Assembly (NCBI GenBank): GCA_016790635.1
Contig: JAEUOR010000035.1
Location: 62,001-126,000, forward strand
Length of the DNA: 64,000 nt
Reading direction: 5' to 3'
From: Burkholderiales bacterium
GTDB taxonomy: Bacteria > Pseudomonadota > Gammaproteobacteria > Burkholderiales > JAEUOS01
The first letter of the stretch is position 1, and each line of letters begins with the position of its first letter. The notes beneath the pieces are model-generated. The model was not told the origin of the DNA and did no database searches. It was given only the letters and a program-made list of their open reading frames with translations. The position numbers and the translations under genes were made by a program. Positions 55,377 to 62,238 of the stretch are shown here, one piece after another.

Positions 55377-55795
55377 AGGCGCTCCTTGTCGCGCGGCGCC
55401 AGGAACGAGGCCTTGACGCGCTTTTTCTTGGGCTCCGGCCGGTAGTTGGCCGCGACCCACGCCTCCAGATGCGTGCGCACAGCCTGCGGCAGCGGTACGG
55501 CGTCGACCCGCTCCTGCGCGTCCATCCAGCGCGCCGCCTCGTTGTAGCTCAAGGTCAGCGAATGCGGGACGGGCGGCGCCTCGGCGTCGACCTCGTCGAC
55601 CCGGCACATGACGAATGCGCACGGCTCGCCGGTGGAAGTATTGAGGAAATATCCTTCGGCCTCGTCGCGGTACAGACGCACCTCGAAACCATCAAAGCGC
55701 GCCTGCGCAGGGTCGGAGGCGGCGTCGGGCGGCACGACCGCGGCCACTTCCCATTCGTGCGTCACCCAGCGGCTGGCCACGGGCCGGCGCTGCAT
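55373..55795 (-). CDS. DUF3305 family protein
   Basis: A cytoplasmic protein of about 140 aa with [29 protein letters not shown]-like YFLNTSTGEPCAFVMCRVD and LTLSYNEAARWMDAQERVD, diagnostic for DUF3305. Family proteins usually carry some 10 residues before the QRRP segment, so TTG 55831 (12 codons further up) is an equally plausible start. It heads the DUF3305-DUF3306-ferredoxin-torD operon and is divergent from moaA. The function is unknown. Confidence 0.85.
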   Translation of the reverse strand: MQRRPVASRWVTHEWEVAAVVPPDAASDPAQARFDGFEVRLYRDEAEGYFLNTSTGEPCAFVMCRVDEVDAEAPPVPHSLTLSYNEAARWMDAQERVDAVPLPQAVRTHLEAWVAANYRPEPKKKRVKASFLAPRDKERL

Positions 55796-55911
55796 GAGCA
55801 CCGAAAGTTGCAAGACCGGAGCAGTTGACAAGCGCTGGAACGGGTGGGCTGGCAGGAGTGCTTTGTTATTATCGCAGCCCGCTTGCGCAACCACACAACC
55901 GACATCTCCAC
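55796..55911. promoter_or_regulatory. divergent promoter region, fdh maturation operon and moaA
   Basis: The 80-116 bp between the DUF3305 and moaA starts must hold both promoters. On the minus strand GATAAT (about 55869-55874) is a -10 candidate, with only a poor -35 at 17 bp. A/T-rich TTTGTTATTATC at about 55862-55873 is the only low-G/C patch. No Moco riboswitch fold was recognised. Confidence 0.4.
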
Positions 55912-57015
55912 GTGCCTGCAAGGGTCATTCCGATTGCCGATCATCGCGGCAGCACCCGCCTGCCGGCGGTGCCTGCGGCGCTGCGCGCGCCGAATGGGCG
56001 CCTCGCCGACACGCGCGGGCGGGCGCTGCACGACCTGCGCATCTCGGTCACCGACCGCTGCAATTTTCGCTGCACGTATTGCATGCCCAAGTCGGTGTTT
56101 GACAAGGACTACCGCTATCTCGCGCACGACGAATTGCTCAGCTTCGAGGAGATCGTCCGCGTCGCCGCGCTGTTCGCCGCGCACGGCGTGTCCAAGGTGC
56201 GCCTGACCGGCGGCGAGCCGCTGCTGCGCAAGAACGTCGAGGACTTGGTCGCGATGCTCGCGGCGCTGCGCGACGCCAACGGCGAACCGCTGGACCTGAC
56301 GCTGACGACCAACGGCGCCCTCCTGCCGCGCAAGGCGCGCGCCCTGAAGGCGGCCGGCTTGAAGCGCCTGACCGTTTCGCTCGATTCGCTCGACGACGCC
56401 GTGTTTCGCGCCATGAACGACGTCGATTTCCCGGTCGCCGACGTGCTGGCGGGAATCGATGCAGCCGAGGAGGCCGGCTTTCGCGACATCAAGGTCAACA
56501 TGGTCGTCAAGCGCGGTGTCAACGATGCCGACATCGTGCCCATGGCGCGCCGCTTCAAGGGCAGCGGGCGCATCGTGCGCTTCATCGAGTTCATGGACGT
56601 GGGTTCCTCCAACGGCTGGCGCATGGACGACGTGGTCCCTTCGGCGGAGGTCGTCGCGCGCATCGACGCACACCTGCCGCTGGTCGAAGCCGCGCCCAAC
56701 TACACCGGCGAGGTCGCCGAACGCTGGCAGTATCGCGATGGCACCGGCGAGATCGGCGTGATCTCCAGCGTCACGCAGGCCTTCTGCGGCACCTGCACGC
56801 GCGCCCGCTTGTCCACCGAGGGGCGGCTTTTCACCTGCCTCTTCGCGCAGTCGGGGCACGATCTGCGCGCGCTTTTGCGCGGCGGGCGCAGCGACGCCGA
56901 GATCGCCGCCGCCATCGGCCTCATCTGGGAGGCGCGCGACGACAACTATTCGGAGATTCGCACCGCCGAGACCGCGCGCCTGCGCAAGATCGAGATGTCC
57001 TATATCGGCGGCTGA
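55912..57015 (+). CDS. moaA: GTP 3',8-cyclase MoaA
   Basis: The radical-SAM enzyme that starts molybdenum cofactor synthesis. It is 367 aa from GTG 55912. The radical-SAM cluster is C50-NFRC54-TYC57, and the C-terminal cluster lies in [11 protein letters not shown] plus a later Cys in LFTCLF. The chain ends in the conserved Gly-Gly (YIGG). [12 protein letters not shown] and LTTNGALL are SAM-binding segments. The frame is open from TTG 55825, but GTG 55912 gives the family N-terminus. It is followed by fdhD after 15 bp. Confidence 0.96.
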   Translation: MPARVIPIADHRGSTRLPAVPAALRAPNGRLADTRGRALHDLRISVTDRCNFRCTYCMPKSVFDKDYRYLAHDELLSFEEIVRVAALFAAHGVSKVRLTGGEPLLRKNVEDLVAMLAALRDANGEPLDLTLTTNGALLPRKARALKAAGLKRLTVSLDSLDDAVFRAMNDVDFPVADVLAGIDAAEEAGFRDIKVNMVVKRGVNDADIVPMARRFKGSGRIVRFIEFMDVGSSNGWRMDDVVPSAEVVARIDAHLPLVEAAPNYTGEVAERWQYRDGTGEIGVISSVTQAFCGTCTRARLSTEGRLFTCLFAQSGHDLRALLRGGRSDAEIAAAIGLIWEARDDNYSEIRTAETARLRKIEMSYIGG

Positions 57016-57030
57016 TCGCCACCTGCGCCT

Positions 57031-57888
57031 TTGACCCTGCCATCCATACAGCTGACCAGCGCCGCCCGACCGGCCACCACCGAGGTCGATGCCGTCAACG
57101 AAAAGGGTGAACTCGTCGCGACCCCGATCGCGGGCGAACATCCGCTGACCCTCTACCTCGACAAGCGCGAACTGGTGACCCTCATGACCCTGGGCGGGGC
57201 GCCCGAGGCGCTGGCGCTCGGATATCTGCGCAACCAGCGCATCGTGGGTTCCATTGACCACATCGAATCGGTCCAGGTCGACTGGGAGACCGACTGTGTC
57301 GTGGTCACCACCCGCGGCCGCGATTTCTGGGAACGCGATGGCATCGAGGAACGCCTCAACAAGCGCACCGTCACCACCGGCTGCGGCCAGGGGACCGTGT
57401 TCGGCGACCTCATGGACGAGATCGATTCCATACGCCTGCCCGAGGACGCACGCCTGACCGTGGAAGTCCTCTACACGGTGATGGAGCGCGTGCGCAAGCA
57501 CGAGTCGATCTACAAGCAGGCCGGCGCGGTACATGGCTGTGCCCTGTGCTCGAACGCCGGGGAAGACAGAGGCGAAATCCTCTACTTCGTCGAAGATGTC
57601 GGCCGGCACAACGCGGTCGACGCCATCGCCGGACGCATGTGGCTGGATGGCGTCACCGGTGGCGACAAGATCTTCTACACCACCGGCCGGCTCACCTCGG
57701 AAATGGTCATCAAGTGCGCGCAGATGGGCATCCCCATCCTGTTGTCGCGCTCCGGGCTCACGCAGATGGGTCACGCGATCGCGCGTCGCACCGGGATCAC
57801 GATGATCGGACGCTGCCAGGGTCGCCACTACCTGCTCTTCACCGGTGCGGAGCGCTTCGTCGCCGGGCCGACCACGCTTCTCGCATGA
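57031..57888 (+). CDS. fdhD: sulfurtransferase FdhD, CGQG variant
   Basis: FdhD moves sulfur from IscS to the molybdenum cofactor of formate dehydrogenase. The 285-aa product starts at TTG. In place of the E. coli CxxC the loop reads TTGCGQG: C118 is kept but position 121 is Gly. ERVRKHESIYKQAGAVHGC, VEDVGRHNAVDAIAG, GRLTSEMVIK and SRSGLTQMGHAIARR are all standard. It lies between moaA and the MobA-MoeA fusion, overlapping the latter by ATGA. Confidence 0.93.
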   Translation: MTLPSIQLTSAARPATTEVDAVNEKGELVATPIAGEHPLTLYLDKRELVTLMTLGGAPEALALGYLRNQRIVGSIDHIESVQVDWETDCVVVTTRGRDFWERDGIEERLNKRTVTTGCGQGTVFGDLMDEIDSIRLPEDARLTVEVLYTVMERVRKHESIYKQAGAVHGCALCSNAGEDRGEILYFVEDVGRHNAVDAIAGRMWLDGVTGGDKIFYTTGRLTSEMVIKCAQMGIPILLSRSGLTQMGHAIARRTGITMIGRCQGRHYLLFTGAERFVAGPTTLLA

Positions 57889-59894
57889 CGCCCGCCGAAC
57901 GAACCTCGATCACCGGCCTCATCCTGGCCGGCGGACGCAGTTCGCGCATGTCCGCCGACGGGGCCAAGGACAAGGCCCTGGCCGAATTCCGCGGCAAGCG
58001 CCTGATCGACCATGTCTTCGAGCGCTTCGCGCCGCAGGTCGGTGGAGTCATGATCAATGCCAACCGCAATCATGACAAGTACAAGGGCTTCGGCGTGCGC
58101 GTGGTGTCGGACGCCATCGGCGACTTCGCCGGCCCGCTGGCCGGACTGCATGCCGGACTGTCCGCATCGCGCCGCCCCTACCTGGTGACGGTGCCGTGCG
58201 ACTCGCCCTTCTTCCCTGAAGACCTGGTCGAACGCATGTTCGACGCGCTCAACTCGACCGGGACCCAACTCGCGGTCGCGATGAGTGGCGAACAGCCGCA
58301 CCCGGTGTTCGCACTCGTCAGGCGCAGCGTGCTGGATCACCTGTCGGAATTCCTCAAGGGTGGCGGCCGCAAGATCGACGCCTGGTACGACACCCTCAAG
58401 ACGGTTCAGGTCGACTTCAACGACGACGCGCTGTTCGGCAACATCAACACGCCCGAGGAACTCGAAGCCTTCGACAAGGGCCTCCCGCCGCCGCCGCGCA
58501 AGGCCAAGCCGCGCTTTCGGCGCGACGCGACAACTGACCAACCGGACGCGCCGGCGGCCGCGGCGATCGACGTCACGGACATCATTCCCGACACGCCCGC
58601 CGCCGCAGGCGGCGCGTCCGCGCCCGACTCCCTCGCGGCGCTCGTAAGTTGCCTGGACGCTTACGATCCCAATGCCCTGCCGGTCTCCAAAGTCAACGAA
58701 GTCATCCGCCGCTTCGTCAGGCGCGTCGATGGCGTCGAGCAGGTCGCCGTGCGCGCAGGCCTTGATCGCGTCCTGGCTCACGACATCATCTCGCCGATCA
58801 ATGTCCCCGCCCACGACAACTCGGCCATGGACGGCTGGGCAGTGCGCGCCAGCGATTTGAGCGCGAGCCAGAGCGTTGCCTTGAGCGAGATCGGCGCGGC
58901 ACTGGCCGGCCGCGAGTTCGTCGGCAAGGTGAGCCGCGGCGAGTGCGTGCGCATCACGACGGGCGCCGTGATGCCGCACGGCTGCGACACGGTCGTCCCG
59001 CTGGAGATCGTCAAGGTCGAAGGCAAGGCCATCCACATTCCACCGGGGCTGGAAGCAGGCACGAATCGGCGCTTTGCAGGCGAGGATCTGGCGCGCGGCA
59101 GCGCTGCGCTCAAAGCCGGGAAACGGCTGGGCCCGGCCGAACTGGGCCTGATCGCCTCGCTCGGCATTCCCGAAGTGCGCGTGCGGCGTCGTCTGCGCGT
59201 CGCGTTCTTCTCCACCGGCGACGAGTTGAAGTCGGTCGGCGAGTCACTCGCCGAGGGCGAGGTGTACGACAGCAATCGCTACACGCTGTACGGCATGCTG
59301 GCGCGCCTGGGTGTGGACTTCGTCGACATGGGCGTGGTGCGCGACGACCCGGCCCTGCTCGAAGCCGCGTTTCGGACCGCCGCGCGCGACGCGGACGCCG
59401 TCATCACCTCGGGCGGCGTATCGGTCGGCGAGGCCGACCACACGCGCCACATCATGGCGCGGCTTGGCGAAGTCGTGTTCTGGCGCATCGCCATGCGCCC
59501 CGGACGTCCGATGGCCTTCGGCCGCATCGCCGCCGGCGATCGAAGTGCGATCCTGTTCGGTCTTCCCGGCAATCCGGTCGCCGTCATGGTGACCTTTTAT
59601 CACTTCGTGCGCGGCGCCTTGCTGCACATGATGGGCCGCGATGACCTCGACTTGCCGCTCTTGTCGGCCATTTCCACAGAGCCCATGCGCAAGAAGCCCG
59701 GTCGCACGGAGTACCAGCGCGGCATCCTGGAACTTCGCGGCGGCAGCGCAACGGTTCGCACGACCGGCCAGCAGGGGTCAGGAGTGCTGCGCTCGATGAG
59801 CGAAGCGAATTGCTTCATCGTACTCGAGCATGACCAGGGCAATATCAAGGCGGGCGACCTGGTCAAGGTCATGCTGTTCGACGGTCTTGCGTGA
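57885..59894 (+). CDS. MobA-MoeA fusion (Moco guanylyltransferase and molybdotransferase)
   Basis: A 669-aa bifunctional protein. Residues about 1-195 are MobA: GTP-binding LILAGGRSSRM (12-22), metal Asp in VPCDSPFF (D106), FGNINTPEEL (184-193). A Pro/Ala-rich linker spans about 200-250. Residues about 255-669 are MoeA: AHDNSAMDGWAVRA (309-322), SGGVSVGEADH (509-519), FGLPGNPVAVMV (558-569) and a beta-barrel C-terminus. One chain would insert molybdate and then add GMP, making the bis-MGD cofactor FdhA needs. No stop or frame change interrupts the linker. Confidence 0.95.
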   Translation: MTPAERTSITGLILAGGRSSRMSADGAKDKALAEFRGKRLIDHVFERFAPQVGGVMINANRNHDKYKGFGVRVVSDAIGDFAGPLAGLHAGLSASRRPYLVTVPCDSPFFPEDLVERMFDALNSTGTQLAVAMSGEQPHPVFALVRRSVLDHLSEFLKGGGRKIDAWYDTLKTVQVDFNDDALFGNINTPEELEAFDKGLPPPPRKAKPRFRRDATTDQPDAPAAAAIDVTDIIPDTPAAAGGASAPDSLAALVSCLDAYDPNALPVSKVNEVIRRFVRRVDGVEQVAVRAGLDRVLAHDIISPINVPAHDNSAMDGWAVRASDLSASQSVALSEIGAALAGREFVGKVSRGECVRITTGAVMPHGCDTVVPLEIVKVEGKAIHIPPGLEAGTNRRFAGEDLARGSAALKAGKRLGPAELGLIASLGIPEVRVRRRLRVAFFSTGDELKSVGESLAEGEVYDSNRYTLYGMLARLGVDFVDMGVVRDDPALLEAAFRTAARDADAVITSGGVSVGEADHTRHIMARLGEVVFWRIAMRPGRPMAFGRIAAGDRSAILFGLPGNPVAVMVTFYHFVRGALLHMMGRDDLDLPLLSAISTEPMRKKPGRTEYQRGILELRGGSATVRTTGQQGSGVLRSMSEANCFIVLEHDQGNIKAGDLVKVMLFDGLA

Positions 59895-59928
59895 GCCACC
59901 GGGGGCACGCCGCCCGCGCACGTATATT

Positions 59929-60768
59929 TCAACCGGGCGCAAGGCTGACGATATAGCCGCCGGACTTTTCGTCCAGCGCGAGCGCGATCAGGTGATGTGA
60001 CTGCGCGTCCTCGAGCAGGTCACCGAAGGCGCGGTAGCCGTAGTAGGACTCGTTGAATCCGGGCTTGCGCCGCTTGAGCGTCTGCTTGACCATGGAACCC
60101 CAGATCTTTTCGCCGGCGCCGCGCTCGGCAACCAGGGCTTCCACCGTTTCGACGACGAGGTCAAGCGCCTCCTGGGTGCGGTCTTCAACCCCGCCCTTGC
60201 CCTCCTTCATTGCCGGCGCGCCCTTGCGCGACGCGCCATCGGGTGTCCTTACCGGACGCTTGCGCGCGGCGCGGCTGCGTTTAGCCTCGTCCTCGCGCAC
60301 GAGGTCGTCGTAGAAGATGAATTCATCGCAATTGGCGATGAGCAGATCGGAAGAGGAGTTCTTGACCCCGACGCCGATCACGGTCTTGTTGTTCTCGCGC
60401 AGCTTGGAGACCAAGGGCGAGAAGTCGGAATCGCCGGAGATGATGACGAAGGTGTCGACGTGCGCCTTGGTGTAACAGAGGTCCAGCGCGTCGACCACCA
60501 TGCGGATGTCGGCGGAGTTCTTGCCCGACATGCGCACATGCGGAATCTCGATCAGCTCGAAGGACGCCTCGTGCATGGCGCCCTTGAACTCCTTGTAACG
60601 CTCCCAGTCGCAATAGGCCTTCTTGACCACGATGCTGCCCTTGAGCAGCAGGCGCTCCAGGACGCGGGCGATGTCGAATTTGGCGTACTTGGCGTCGCGC
60701 ACGCCGAGGGCGACGTTCTCGAAATCGCAGAACAGCGCCATGTTGTTGATTTCGGGCTGGGCGGCCAT
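59929..60768 (-). CDS. NYN-domain (LabA/DUF88) protein with LOTUS-like C-terminus
   Basis: A 279-aa protein. Residues about 8-155 form a NYN/PIN-like nuclease domain with acidic residues D15 (FCDFENVALG), D87 (NSADIRMVVDAL) and D113 (ISGDSDFSPLV). A basic linker (RAARKRPVRT) leads to a C-terminal OST-HTH/LOTUS-like domain (about 195-275: WGSMVKQTLKRRKPGFN, YRAFGDLL). This is the LabA-like architecture linked to RNA binding or cleavage. It converges on the MobA-MoeA gene and lies 27 bp downstream of rmuC. Confidence 0.88.
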   Translation of the reverse strand: MAAQPEINNMALFCDFENVALGVRDAKYAKFDIARVLERLLLKGSIVVKKAYCDWERYKEFKGAMHEASFELIEIPHVRMSGKNSADIRMVVDALDLCYTKAHVDTFVIISGDSDFSPLVSKLRENNKTVIGVGVKNSSSDLLIANCDEFIFYDDLVREDEAKRSRAARKRPVRTPDGASRKGAPAMKEGKGGVEDRTQEALDLVVETVEALVAERGAGEKIWGSMVKQTLKRRKPGFNESYYGYRAFGDLLEDAQSHHLIALALDEKSGGYIVSLAPG

Positions 60769-60795
60769 TGCGGGTTCCTCGCGGTTTTCTTGGAT

Positions 60796-62229
60796 TCACT
60801 CATCGGCGGCGAGCATGCGCCGGGCCTCGTCGTCAGGAAGTGCCTCGACCTTGGTCAGTTCGCGTGTCATGACCCGCGAACGCGTCTGGGCGGCGGCGAT
60901 CGAATTGGCTGCCGCTTCGAGCTGTTTGTGGGTGCGCTCGAGCACCTCGCCGAATTTGCCGAACTCGGTCTTGACCGCGCCCAGCACGCGCCACGCCTCG
61001 GACGAGCGCTTCTGGATCGCGAGGGTGCGAAATCCCTGCTGGAACGCCGTCAGCATTGCGGCCAGCGTGGTCGGTCCCGCGACCGTGACCCGGCATTCGC
61101 GCTGCACCCAGTCGAATAGCCCCGGGCGGCGCAGGATCTCGGCATACAAGCCCTCGGTGGGCACGAACAGGATGCCGAAGTCGACCGTGTGCGGTGGCGC
61201 AATGTACTTGTCGCGAATGCTGCGTGCCTCCAGCTTGATGCGCGCCTCGAGCGCCTTGCCGGCGGCCTCCAGGCCGGCCGCATCGGCCGCTTCCTGGGCC
61301 GCCAGGATGCGCTCGTAGTCCTCGACCGGGAACTTGGAGTCGATCGGCAGCCAGGTCATTCCGCCGCCTTCGGCCGCCGCGTCACCCCCCGGCATGCGCA
61401 CGGCAAATTCAACCCGCTCGCGGCTGCCCGGCACGGTCGCCACATTGGCGCCGTACTGATCGAGGGTCAGGATCTGCTCCAGAAGCGCGGCCAGCTGCAC
61501 CTCGCCCCAGGTACCGCGCGCCTTCACGTTCGACAGCACACGTTTCAAGTCCCCGACGCCGGTGGCGAGGGTCTGCATCTCGCCCAGGCCCTTGTGCACC
61601 GCCTCCAGTTGCGAGGAGACCTGCTTGAACGATTCGCCGAGGCGCTGTTCCAGCGTCGCGTGCAGGCGTTCATCAACGGTCTGGCGCATCGCGTCGAGCT
61701 TGGCCGCGTTCTGCGTTTCGATGTCCTTCAGGCGCGCCTCGAGCGTGGTGCGCACCTCGCCCAACTGCACGTTGATTCCATCGCCAAAGCGTTTCAGCGC
61801 ATTGGCGCCCTCCTCGCGATTGGCGCGAGTGTCCTGCGAGAACAGTGCAAGTCGCTCATCGACCGCCTTTTGCAACGCCACCAGGCGTGCCTCGTTGGCG
61901 ACCGTCAGCCCCTCGAGTTGCTTGGCGAAGGCATCGATCTGGGTGTTTTGCAGGCGTGCCACCTCGGCCATCTGCGTCACCAGCGTGCGCTGCGCCTCGC
62001 CTATGCCTTGTGCCAGTTCGCTGCGATTGGCCTGGCCGGACTCGCGCACCTCGGCACGCAATTCCCGCTCCAGGCGCTCGCCGGCAGCTGCGAGCGCGTC
62101 AAAGCGGGGCGCCAGTGCTGCCGAGGCAGATTCCGCGCGCCAGAAGGCACGCACGATCAGGGCCGCGATGAACGCACCCAGCACGGCACCCAGGGCCGCC
62201 GCGACCAGCGTTACCGTCGCCGTGCTCAT
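60796..62229 (-). CDS. rmuC: RmuC-family DNA recombination protein
   Basis: A 477-aa protein with an N-terminal membrane helix (about 5-28), a long coiled coil (about 45-220) and the RmuC nuclease-like domain with LKRVLSNVKARGTWGEVQLA, DSKFPVEDYERI (Asp-Ser-Lys, restriction-endonuclease-fold core) and FVPTEGLYAEIL. RmuC limits DNA inversions and has been linked to anti-phage defence in some hosts. It is preceded by an FtsX-like permease 9 bp upstream on the same strand. Confidence 0.93.
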   Translation of the reverse strand: MSTATVTLVAAALGAVLGAFIAALIVRAFWRAESASAALAPRFDALAAAGERLERELRAEVRESGQANRSELAQGIGEAQRTLVTQMAEVARLQNTQIDAFAKQLEGLTVANEARLVALQKAVDERLALFSQDTRANREEGANALKRFGDGINVQLGEVRTTLEARLKDIETQNAAKLDAMRQTVDERLHATLEQRLGESFKQVSSQLEAVHKGLGEMQTLATGVGDLKRVLSNVKARGTWGEVQLAALLEQILTLDQYGANVATVPGSRERVEFAVRMPGGDAAAEGGGMTWLPIDSKFPVEDYERILAAQEAADAAGLEAAGKALEARIKLEARSIRDKYIAPPHTVDFGILFVPTEGLYAEILRRPGLFDWVQRECRVTVAGPTTLAAMLTAFQQGFRTLAIQKRSSEAWRVLGAVKTEFGKFGEVLERTHKQLEAAANSIAAAQTRSRVMTRELTKVEALPDDEARRMLAADE

Positions 62230-62238
62230 GGTCGGCGG

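Noticed and set aside
55825..55911. Longer moaA N-terminus from TTG 55825
   Set aside because: It would begin inside the DUF3305 5' region and adds 29 residues with no family match; GTG 55912 gives a normal N-terminus.
55796..55911. Moco riboswitch before moaA or the fdh operon
   Set aside because: The gap is short and I could not identify the expected conserved helices. A covariance-model search would settle it.
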